This document shows positions 16,873 to 23,848 of a DNA stretch of 37,404 bases, piece by piece. The notes beneath the pieces are model-generated. The model was not told the DNA's origin. It worked only from the letters and a program-made list of their open reading frames with translations, and made no database searches. Both the position numbers and the translations under genes were made by a program. Origin of the DNA: Acidobacteriaceae bacterium (lineage in GTDB: Bacteria > Acidobacteriota > Terriglobia > Terriglobales > Acidobacteriaceae); the NCBI GenBank assembly GCA_025355505.1, contig JANXZM010000014.1, positions 1 to 37,404 on the forward strand, given 5' to 3'. Numbering within the stretch: position 1 is the first letter of the stretch; every line of letters starts with the position of its first letter.

Positions 16873-16910
16873 GCTCCCACCCTTCGCAGGGTACGCGAGG
16901 GAGTGGGAGC
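16873..16910. terminator. Terminator hairpin after the WxPGYW gene
   Basis: GCTCCCAC (16873-16880) pairs with GTGGGAGC (16903-16910), with further partial pairing inside. An A-tract precedes it and TTGGTTTT follows, so it can serve the plus strand and possibly the minus strand. It rules out the long upstream frame for the next gene. Confidence 0.7.
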
Positions 16911-17013
16911 CTTGGTTTTGGCGCAAGGTTTGCTTGTTATTGGCTCCAGGAAATCCAGGGGTGCTGAAATTTGGCGGCGTTTGCTATTATGCTTCTGTCG
17001 TTTACGGACAACC

Positions 17014-18087
17014 TTGCCTAGCCAAAAGCAGCTCAAATGGTCGCAACTACGAGTGGGACTCACCGTCCTGTTCGCCAGCGTCACCCTCGCCGTCCTCATT
17101 TTCGTAATGAGCGGCACGGGCGGATGGTTCACCCGGAAGATCACACTGCGGTCCTACATTGATAACGCCGGCGGGCTGCGCGAAGGTGCGCCCGTGCGTA
17201 TGGCGGGCGTGGACATTGGCAACGTGACGGCCGTGCGGATCGTGGGAGGCAAGCCGCTGACCCCGGTCGAAGTCACCATGAGCGTCAACACCAAGTACTC
17301 TTTCAATCTGCGCAAAGACTCGGTTACATTGCTGAGCACAGCGGGAATCCTCGGGGAAACCTTTGTGGACGTTGACAGCTCGACGGCGAAAGGTCCGGAG
17401 GCAACCGACGGAGACACGCTGGCGGCGCGCAGCCAGCCCGACATTCAGGACGTTGTCCGCGGCAGCCAGGGCACACTGCAGAACATGGACTCGCTGCTCA
17501 AGCGGGTGGATCGGATCGTGGCGTTTGTAGAAAGCGGCCAGGGCTCGATTGGCAAGGTCATTTACGATCCGGCCTTGTATGACCGGCTCAATGCGACCGT
17601 GTCCGAATTCAAGGGATTGGTGGATGATATCCAGAGCGGAAAGGGCTCGCTCGGTCCACTGCTGACCAGCGACGAGGCCTACAAGAAAGTGATTGCCGCG
17701 ATCGACAAACTGAACGCGATGGTGGACGACCTGCAGCAGGGGAAAGGCACGGCCGGCAAACTGCTGAAGGATCCCGAACTGTATGACAACGCGAACAAGA
17801 CGATCGCGAACGTCCGCCAGTTAACCGACGACATCAATGCGGGCAAGGGCGCGATCGGCAAGATGACGCACGACCAGGAATTCGCCGCCCGGCTGCAAAC
17901 CCTGATGAACAATCTGGCTGCACTTTCCGAGCGCATGGAAAAGGGCGAAGGCACGGCGGGAATGCTGTTCAAGGATCCTGCACTCTACAACAACAGCAAT
18001 CAAATGCTGGTGGAGACGCGGGAACTGGTGAAGGCGATCCGGGAAAACCCCAAGAAATATCTGACGTTCCACGTAAAAGTTTTCTGA
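17014..18087 (+). CDS. MCE/MlaD-family lipid-transport protein with five 34-residue repeats
   Basis: A 357-residue periplasmic protein anchored by one N-terminal helix (VGLTVLFASVTLAVLIFVM). The MCE domain (about 35-135) has the usual features: YIDNAGGLREGAPVRMAGVDIGNV and LLSTAGILGETFVDV. MCE proteins form hexameric rings that carry lipids between membranes with an MlaE/MlaF-type ABC transporter, not present here. Residues 175-344 are five head-to-tail repeats of exactly 34 residues, each starting GxG (GQGSIG, GKGSLG, GKGTAG, GKGAIG, GEGTAG). The start is TTG at 17014 (PSQKQLKWSQLRVG), the usual MCE N-terminus, with GGA nearby; a TATTAT -10-like box is at 16985-16990. Confidence 0.87.
   Translation: MPSQKQLKWSQLRVGLTVLFASVTLAVLIFVMSGTGGWFTRKITLRSYIDNAGGLREGAPVRMAGVDIGNVTAVRIVGGKPLTPVEVTMSVNTKYSFNLRKDSVTLLSTAGILGETFVDVDSSTAKGPEATDGDTLAARSQPDIQDVVRGSQGTLQNMDSLLKRVDRIVAFVESGQGSIGKVIYDPALYDRLNATVSEFKGLVDDIQSGKGSLGPLLTSDEAYKKVIAAIDKLNAMVDDLQQGKGTAGKLLKDPELYDNANKTIANVRQLTDDINAGKGAIGKMTHDQEFAARLQTLMNNLAALSERMEKGEGTAGMLFKDPALYNNSNQMLVETRELVKAIRENPKKYLTFHVKVF
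17536..18045 (+). repeat. Five coding repeats of 102 bp (34 aa) in the MCE gene
   Basis: Units start at 17536, 17638, 17740, 17842 and 17944. The protein pattern is GxGxxGxxxxDPxLYxxxNxxxxxxxxLxxxxxx; units 1, 3 and 5 are closest (DPALYD, DPELYD, DPALYN). DNA identity between units is low, so the repeats are old and kept at protein level. Confidence 0.85.
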
Positions 18088-18217
18088 TTGGACAGGGAAA
18101 TCCCGCAGGCCCGGATGCCCCCGTCCTGGCGGGCGAGCGAAGCGCGCTGGCGGCCTATCCATTGACGGATTTCCGAGTGAGTATTTTCAACGGCGTTTGT
18201 TGAACACGGTGGTTCCG

Positions 18218-18245
18218 GTGTGTCTGGAAAAGTGTGTCTGGGAAG
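18218..18245. repeat. 14-bp tandem repeat upstream of the M13 peptidase gene
   Basis: GTGTGTCTGGAAAA and GTGTGTCTGGGAAG, 12 of 14 identical, lie in the 224-bp spacer after the MCE gene. A weaker third unit may follow. The 14-bp period is twice seven, like the array at 36375. Confidence 0.6.
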
Positions 18246-18311
18246 CGTGTCTTCAATCTCCGCGCGTATCGGCCCGCCACTGGCAGTCGCACATCTCGAT
18301 TCGAGGATCTA

Positions 18312-20366
18312 ATGCGCAATTTTCTGAACGTGTTGACCGTCACCATCCTGCTTGTGCCAGCCTTGTTTTCCGAGGACAAGGCTGCCCAGGAAAAGCTGGC
18401 GCAGGAGAAGCCGCCTGCTTACGTCCGCTTCTCCGCCGACCTGCTGGATAAAAGCGTGGATCCCTGCAACGATTTTTACGCATACGCCTGCAGCAAGTGG
18501 ATGGCGCAGAACCCGGTCCCCTCCGACCGCCCGGATTGGGACCGATTCAACGAATTGCAGCAGCGCGGGGAATACATTGTGCGCGACATTCTGGAAAAGG
18601 CATCGGTTGACCGGCCGGGGCGCAGCGCCAACGAGCAGAAGTCCGGCGATTACTATGCCAGCTGCATGGATGAAGGAGCGATCGAAAAAGCGGGCACGAA
18701 GCCGCTGGAGCAAGACTTCCATAGCATCGCGGCGATCGAGTCGAAAGAAGAACTCCCGAAAGAGATTGCTCGGCTGCACCGCCAGGGCGCCGATGTGTTG
18801 TTCGGCTTCGATTCCGGATCCGACTTCAAGAATGCGAGCCAGATTATTGCCGAGGTCGGCCAGGGCGGACTGGGCATGCCCGACCGCGATTACTATTTCA
18901 AGGACGATGAGAAGTCGGTCGAGCTGCGCAAGAAATACGTTGAGCATGTTGCGAGGATGTTTGCGCTGCTGGGTGACGATGAAGCCAAAGCCGCGGCGGA
19001 AGCCAAAGTCGTCATGGAGATTGAAACCGGTTTAGCCAAAGGCGCGCTTGACCAGACCAGCCGCCGCGATCCGCAAAAGATCTACCACAAGCTGAGCAAT
19101 CGGGAACTGGCGGCTCTGAGTCCGGGGTTTAACTGGAACACATACTTCGAAGGCGTGGGCGCGCCTCGATTTGATTCGCTCAACGTGGCTGAGCCTGAAT
19201 TCGTCAAGAACATGCAGCAGGTATTAAGTGGGCACACGCTCGGCGATTGGAAAACGTATTTGCGCTGGCACGTTGTCCACGGCAACGCGCAGGTGCTGCC
19301 GGCGGCGTTGGTAAGCGAGAACTTCGATTTTTTTAGCAAGACGCTGCAGGGCACCAAGGAGTTGCGTTTGCGCTGGAAGCGCTGCGTGGGGTACACGAAC
19401 GACGACCTGGGCGAGTTGGTCGGCCAGGTGTATGTCCAGCAGACGTTCGGGGCCGAAGGCAAGGCGCGCACGCTGGCCATGGTAGGAGCCATCGAAAAGG
19501 CGCTGGGCGAAGACATCAAGAGCCTGCCCTGGATGGGTGCGGACACGAAGGCTCAGGCGCTGGTGAAATTGCAGGCGATCACCAACCGCATCGGCTTTTC
19601 CGATGAGTGGCGCGACTACTCGACGCTCCAGATTGTGCGCGGCGAGGCTCTCGGCAACTCGCAACGCGCCAACCAGTTCGACGTCCAGCGCAGGTTGAAC
19701 AAGATTGGCAAGCCGCTCGATAAGCGGGATTGGCCCTATCCCCCGATGACGGTGAACGCCAGCTACAATCCGAACCAGAACAACATTACGTTTCCCGCCG
19801 GAATTTTGCAGCCCCCGTTCTATGACAACCGTGCCGACGACGCCATGAACTTTGGCGGGATCGGCGCGGTGATTGGCCACGAACTCACGCACGGCTTCGA
19901 CGATGAGGGCAGCCAGTTCGACGCCGAGGGCAATCTCCGCGACTGGTGGACCGCAAACGACAAAAAGCAATTCGAAGAACGCACCGGATGCATCAAGGAC
20001 CAGTATTCGAACTTCGTAGCGGTGGACGACATGAAGCTGAACGGCAAGCTCACGTTGGGCGAGAACACGGCCGACAATGGCGGCATGCGCATGGCCTACA
20101 TGGCCATGCTGAACCGGTTTGGCGGCAAGGAACCGGCGTCGGTCGACGGCCTCTCCGCCGAGCAGCGATTTTTTCTGGGATGGGCCAACGTGTGGTGCCA
20201 GAATCGCACCGACGCCTTGGCGCGGATGCTGACCACCATGGATCCGCACTCCCCGGGGAAGAACCGGGTGAACGGAACCGTTTCGAATATGCCGGAGTTC
20301 CGCGCAGCCTACCACTGCCGGGGCACGGCGCCGATGGTGAATCAGAACGCGTGCAGGGTGTGGTAG
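18312..20366 (+). CDS. M13-family (neprilysin/PepO-like) zinc metallopeptidase
   Basis: A 684-residue exported oligopeptidase. A signal peptide (MRNFLNVLTVTILLVPALFS) is followed by the M13 N-terminal domain starting DKSVDPCNDFYAYACSKWM. The zinc site is HELTH (His523, His527) with the third ligand Glu584 in GENTADNGG; the substrate-binding strand is VNASYNPNQNNITFPAGILQPPF and the C-terminal signature is RAAYHC, ending CRVW. It cleaves short peptides in the periplasm or outside the cell. The ATG at 18312 has GAGGAT upstream and gives the signal peptide; the longer frame from 18234 is not supported. lipA is convergent, 81 bp away. Confidence 0.95.
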   Translation: MRNFLNVLTVTILLVPALFSEDKAAQEKLAQEKPPAYVRFSADLLDKSVDPCNDFYAYACSKWMAQNPVPSDRPDWDRFNELQQRGEYIVRDILEKASVDRPGRSANEQKSGDYYASCMDEGAIEKAGTKPLEQDFHSIAAIESKEELPKEIARLHRQGADVLFGFDSGSDFKNASQIIAEVGQGGLGMPDRDYYFKDDEKSVELRKKYVEHVARMFALLGDDEAKAAAEAKVVMEIETGLAKGALDQTSRRDPQKIYHKLSNRELAALSPGFNWNTYFEGVGAPRFDSLNVAEPEFVKNMQQVLSGHTLGDWKTYLRWHVVHGNAQVLPAALVSENFDFFSKTLQGTKELRLRWKRCVGYTNDDLGELVGQVYVQQTFGAEGKARTLAMVGAIEKALGEDIKSLPWMGADTKAQALVKLQAITNRIGFSDEWRDYSTLQIVRGEALGNSQRANQFDVQRRLNKIGKPLDKRDWPYPPMTVNASYNPNQNNITFPAGILQPPFYDNRADDAMNFGGIGAVIGHELTHGFDDEGSQFDAEGNLRDWWTANDKKQFEERTGCIKDQYSNFVAVDDMKLNGKLTLGENTADNGGMRMAYMAMLNRFGGKEPASVDGLSAEQRFFLGWANVWCQNRTDALARMLTTMDPHSPGKNRVNGTVSNMPEFRAAYHCRGTAPMVNQNACRVW

Positions 20367-20372
20367 GGGAAC

Positions 20373-20386
20373 GCTACGAGCTACGA
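20373..20386. repeat. Two heptamer units after the M13 gene
   Basis: GCTACGA twice in tandem, followed by degenerate GCCAGGG and GCTGCGA units at looser spacing. It resembles the GCTGCGA-GCTTCGA pair at 1917. Confidence 0.55.
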
Positions 20387-20447
20387 GCCAGGGGCTGCGA
20401 GCACCCCGGAGCTTGTTTGCTCTTAGGTGATAGCGGGCAGCGACTTT

Positions 20448-21353
20448 TTACCTTGCGGCCACGTCCGCCTGCTCGTGCGCGTGATAACTCGACCGCACCA
20501 GCGGCCCCGATTCAACGTGCTTGAATCCGAACTTCAGCGCTTCTTCTTTCAGCGAGACAAACTCCGCGGGCGTGTAGTAGCGCGTCATCGGAAGATGATC
20601 TTTTGACGGACGCAGATACTGGCCAATGGTCAGAATGTCCACGCCGCGCTCGCCCAGATCGCGGAAGACTTCGATCAGTTCACCGGTCTCTTCGCCGATG
20701 CCCACCATCACGCCGCTCTTGGTAACCGTCGTGGGAGCCCACTTCTTGGCATTCGCCAGCAGATCGAGCGTGCGCTTGTAGCGCGCACCCGAGCGTACCG
20801 CGCGGTACAGCCGCGGGACGGTTTCGGTATTGTGATTGAGCACGTTGGGCTTGGCGTCGAGCACGATGCGAAGCGGTTCTTCCAGCCCCTGGAAATCGGG
20901 AATGAGCACCTCGACCCGGCAGTCCGGCAGCAGTTGGCGAATCTGCCGGATGGTTTCGGCAAAAATCTTGGCGCCGCCGACGTTGTCGTCGTCGCGGTTC
21001 ACGCTGGTGACCACAGCATGACGCAGTCCAAGCGTGGCGACAGCTTCGGCCACGCGCCGCGGTTCGTCCCAGTCAATCGCTTCGGGACGCCCCTTCGGCA
21101 CCGCGCAAAATCCGCAGCGCCGGGTGCAGATATCGCCCAGCAGCATGAAGGTCGCGGTGTGATGATCCCAGCATTCTCCGATATTCGGACATTGCGCGGA
21201 CTCGCAAACCGTATGCAGCCCAAGCCCGCGGGCCAGCTTCTTCAGATTATGAAAGTTGTCGCCCACCGGAGCCTTAGCCTTGAGCCACGAGGGCTTCGGG
21301 ATAGGGAGCCTGGGGCCAAGGTCAATCTGAATGAGCTGGGAAGAGGCGGACAT
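20448..21353 (-). CDS. lipA: Lipoyl synthase
   Basis: A 301-residue radical-SAM enzyme that inserts two sulfurs into octanoyl groups on lipoyl domains. The auxiliary [4Fe-4S] cluster is bound by Cys50, Cys55 and Cys61 (CESAQCPNIGEC) and the C-terminal RSSYHA serine. The SAM cluster is CTRRCGFC (Cys76, Cys80, Cys83). Full length and canonical. It works with the octanoyltransferase LipB, encoded at 28268 on the same strand, to lipoylate 2-oxoacid dehydrogenases such as that of the PdhA encoded at 26839. Confidence 0.98.
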   Translation of the reverse strand: MSASSQLIQIDLGPRLPIPKPSWLKAKAPVGDNFHNLKKLARGLGLHTVCESAQCPNIGECWDHHTATFMLLGDICTRRCGFCAVPKGRPEAIDWDEPRRVAEAVATLGLRHAVVTSVNRDDDNVGGAKIFAETIRQIRQLLPDCRVEVLIPDFQGLEEPLRIVLDAKPNVLNHNTETVPRLYRAVRSGARYKRTLDLLANAKKWAPTTVTKSGVMVGIGEETGELIEVFRDLGERGVDILTIGQYLRPSKDHLPMTRYYTPAEFVSLKEEALKFGFKHVESGPLVRSSYHAHEQADVAAR

Positions 21354-21540
21354 GACGTAACTTTGATTTTATCAGTTTGGCGGAAACGCCGTGACGACCC
21401 ATTCCGGCAGTGGCGTGGATTAGGGCGTCGCTATGGCTCCAGGAGCTAGCTAATTCAGCGCAATGACCGATTTGCCCGCCAAAGGTGGCTGTTTTGGCTC
21501 ATGAATGCTTTATAGTGTTCCCGCCCGGAGCGACAGTGTG

Positions 21541-21567
21541 TGTGGCGCGGACACTCCTATCCGCGAA
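21541..21567. repeat. 27-bp palindromic element, copy 1
   Basis: Starts TGTGGCGCGGACAC and ends TATCCGCGAA; the core GCGGAyA pairs with TrTCCGC. It matches the copies at 28214 (25/27 identical) and 28757 (about 23/27). It lies between lipA and the amidohydrolase. Confidence 0.8.
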
Positions 21568-21688
21568 GCCAGCGATAGCAGAAGCAACATCAGGAGCAAA
21601 ACCATGCCGATTCACCGTAGGGATTGCTGCCGGTCCAGTATTTTCCACGTCTTAGCGATCGCAGCGCTCATCTCATAAACAAGCCGGC

Positions 21689-21708
21689 CGAATCCTCTTT
21701 AGGATTCG
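21689..21708. terminator. Hairpin after the amidohydrolase gene
   Basis: CGAATCCT (21689-21696) pairs with AGGATTCG (21701-21708) across a 4-nt loop, 14 bp past the stop of the minus-strand gene. A U-tract is lacking, so terminator function is uncertain. Confidence 0.45.
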
Positions 21709-21721
21709 AGCGGGCAACTCT

Positions 21722-23203
21722 TCAGTACTCCCCATACCGCCCCTTCACCGAATCCAGCAGTTTTTGCGAGTCGTAGCCGACGCCGTCTTTGAAAACGATT
21801 TCCACTTTTTCTATATCGGAGATCTGCTTGGACGGATCGCCCTTGATCACCACCAGGTCCGCGTTCTTTCCCGCCGCGATCGAGTCGATCTGCTTGTCCT
21901 TGCCCATGTAAACCGCCCCGTTCAGCGTGGCGATCTTGATCGCCTCAACCGGAGAAAAGCCCGCCTCCACCAGCAATTCGATTTCGCGCTGATCGCCAAA
22001 TCCGGGCACCACATCACCCGCGCCCGTCGGATCCGGACCCGCAATCAGCAACCCGCCCGCAGCCGCAAACGCCCGTTCCAGTTCCATGCCGCGCTTGAAC
22101 CGCATCGCGCCCCTGTTGTCGGGCGCCGGCCGCGATGCGGGCCGTTGCCGCAGATAGAAAAACGCCTCGCGCGCCTGCGGAGTCATCGCCTCCAGCGCCT
22201 GTTGCCGGATCGGAGGACGTCCACCGCCAGCGTCTCCTTCAAACACCGGCAGCGTCGAGGTGATGGCCACGTGATGATTCACCAGCGTATCGATCAGGTC
22301 TTTGGCCTCCGCGCTCCCAGGCTCCATATGCTCCAGGGTGTATCCGCCTTGACTGTCGCTGCACTTATCCGCCTTCTTCCCCGGATCAAGCTGCGTGTTC
22401 ACAAAGAATCCATGTTCGAGATCGTCGATCCCCAACTCGGCAGCTTCTTTGTAAGTCACCGAGCACAGATGCCCCGTCACTTTAATTCCGCGCTGGTGAG
22501 CCGCATCAATCGCGGCCTTCAACTCGGCCCGCGTGATGTTCATGTACGCCTTGAACGAAGTCACGCCGTGATCGGCCCAGTACTCCACCAGTTGCCGCGC
22601 GTCATCGGGACTGGTCAAGTGTGGCATTTGGATGAAGTAACTCTCCGCACCTTCGAGGTACGGCCCGGTAACGTCAAGGTGCGGACCGGGAAGCCTGCCC
22701 GCATCGATAGAGCGCTTCAGGTTCAAGTCGGCGTAGGTCTCAACGCTGCCGGTGGTGCGCATGGTGGTCACGCCTTCGGCAAGATACAGCCGCGGCGCGG
22801 AGAACGTCATTTGCGGCACCAGCAAGGGCTCGTCGGACTTCCACTGGCTATTTAGATTTGGGCGGGCGATGTAGAAAAGATGGTTGTGCATGCCGACGAT
22901 CCCCGGCATCACCGTGTATCCGCGAAGATCAAGGACTGTAGTGCCGGCGGCCACGGCAGCGTCGGCGCCCGTCTGAATCGCCGAAATCTTTCCGCCCTCG
23001 ATGATGACATTCCGATCTTCCGCCGCCGGCGCGCCGGTACCGTCGATGACGCGCACATGGGTCAGGACGACCCGGGGCGCATCCACCCGCACAAATTCTC
23101 TTACAGTCTTCGAGAGGTCGGGAGAAAGTTCGGGAGTTTGCGCAGCCACGGGGAGCAGAAAGAGAAACAGCGCGAGAGCAGATGCAGGGATATGGGATCG
23201 CAT
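21722..23203 (-). CDS. Exported amidohydrolase (imidazolonepropionase-like)
   Basis: A 493-residue metal-dependent hydrolase of the amidohydrolase superfamily. A signal peptide (SALALFLFLLPVAAQ) places it in the periplasm or outside. The first metal motif is MPGIVGMHNHLF (His106, His108), where the usual Asp-Xaa-His-Xaa-His is Met-His-Asn-His. Further motifs are VTGHLC, DDLEHGFFV (metal His), LIAGPDPTGAG (Asp) and the composite beta-sandwich ending AGKNADLVVIKGDP. Substrate unknown; relatives hydrolyse peptides, dipeptides or cyclic amides. The ATG at 23203 has GGAGG 5 nt upstream. A second, related exported enzyme is encoded at 30847. Confidence 0.9.
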   Translation of the reverse strand: MRSHIPASALALFLFLLPVAAQTPELSPDLSKTVREFVRVDAPRVVLTHVRVIDGTGAPAAEDRNVIIEGGKISAIQTGADAAVAAGTTVLDLRGYTVMPGIVGMHNHLFYIARPNLNSQWKSDEPLLVPQMTFSAPRLYLAEGVTTMRTTGSVETYADLNLKRSIDAGRLPGPHLDVTGPYLEGAESYFIQMPHLTSPDDARQLVEYWADHGVTSFKAYMNITRAELKAAIDAAHQRGIKVTGHLCSVTYKEAAELGIDDLEHGFFVNTQLDPGKKADKCSDSQGGYTLEHMEPGSAEAKDLIDTLVNHHVAITSTLPVFEGDAGGGRPPIRQQALEAMTPQAREAFFYLRQRPASRPAPDNRGAMRFKRGMELERAFAAAGGLLIAGPDPTGAGDVVPGFGDQREIELLVEAGFSPVEAIKIATLNGAVYMGKDKQIDSIAAGKNADLVVIKGDPSKQISDIEKVEIVFKDGVGYDSQKLLDSVKGRYGEY

Positions 23204-23327
23204 GTGTGCCTCCAGGTGTCCGCCATTGTAGCCGACTTGTTTGTGCTCGGCGTGGCGCGGGCAGCCTCGCTCCTTCATGACGACCCATGCGTTCTTCGCC
23301 GTTACGAGACGGTGATATTGTCAGCGC

Positions 23328-23513
23328 ATGGCGCAAAAAAACGTCAGATTCGTTGCCACCAAGACCGAGAGAAAGCCGGCGACAGTCAGGTTCAAAACAA
23401 AGTCGGGGAAGACAGTCTCTTTCAAGGCGGTCAAGACGTTTGAACGAAAAGAGGTTGTTCGCTTTCGCGTCAAGAAGAAGGAAAGCGAATATATCTTGAT
23501 AGCAACATTTTAA
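23328..23513 (+). CDS. Small basic protein, candidate antitoxin of a PIN toxin
   Basis: A 61-residue, Lys/Arg-rich, mostly beta-like protein (MAQKNVRFVATKTERKPATV at the start; repeated VRF and SFKAVKTFERKEVVRF). I do not recognise a named family. Its last 23 bases overlap the start of a PIN-domain reading frame in a different frame, the arrangement of a translationally coupled toxin-antitoxin pair, so an antitoxin role is inferred from position only. The ATG follows a poor ribosome-binding site; a GATATT box close upstream would make the mRNA nearly leaderless. It opens the accessory island and is divergent from the amidohydrolase gene. Confidence 0.6.
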   Translation: MAQKNVRFVATKTERKPATVRFKTKSGKTVSFKAVKTFERKEVVRFRVKKKESEYILIATF

Positions 23514-23848
23514 TTGCTTATCACTCCCTGGACAAAGCGGAGGAGACGAAGAAGAAGATGGTCGAGGAGGCATTGGCCGTCTTCGCCGAACTCAAGGACA
23601 TTCAGCTTTGCACATCCATGTGGGCGGTAACCGAAATGGTGAACATTTTGGTTTCTCGCAAGAAGATCGATCGCGGCACGGTTGCCGAAATCGAAAGTCA
23701 GCTGAAGTATCTCAGGATATACTTCGTCGAAGTGAGTCCCCGGAAGGACTACGACTTTGCGGAATGTTTCTATCATGTGAAGCAGGGCATTCTCAAGTAT
23801 CACTCCGGAGTTGGAGACGTAATTCACAGCGTCATTATGGAAAGCAAC
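23491..23848 (+). pseudogene. PIN-domain toxin, start codon ATA, C-terminus replaced by RHS sequence
   Basis: Read from 23491, the frame gives a typical PIN start: ATA then YLDSNILIAYHSLDKAEETKKK, with the first catalytic Asp in LDSN. Then LCTSMWAVTEMVNIL carries the conserved Glu, and GVGDVIHSVIMES the later catalytic Asp. AAGGAAAG lies just upstream, a good Shine-Dalgarno, but the start position reads ATA, not ATG; no ATG, GTG or TTG occurs in frame before 23558. The last strand and stop of the PIN domain are missing: at about 23840-23850 the frame continues straight into RHS sequence. Either a dead toxin or an ORF making a chimeric protein. Confidence 0.72.

Larger units (their letters stand above)
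21354..21721. other. 368-bp intergenic region with palindromic element copy and hairpin
   Basis: No gene is seen. It holds the first copy of the 27-bp palindromic element (21541-21567) and a hairpin (21689-21708) just past the stop of the minus-strand amidohydrolase. The lipA promoter should lie near 21360-21420, but no clear consensus is visible. Confidence 0.6.

Noticed and set aside
19224-20315. 363-aa minus-strand frame
   Set aside because: Antisense of the M13 peptidase, which has all zinc and signature motifs.
21764-22855. 363-aa plus-strand frame
   Set aside because: Antisense of the exported amidohydrolase; Arg/His-rich with no domain.
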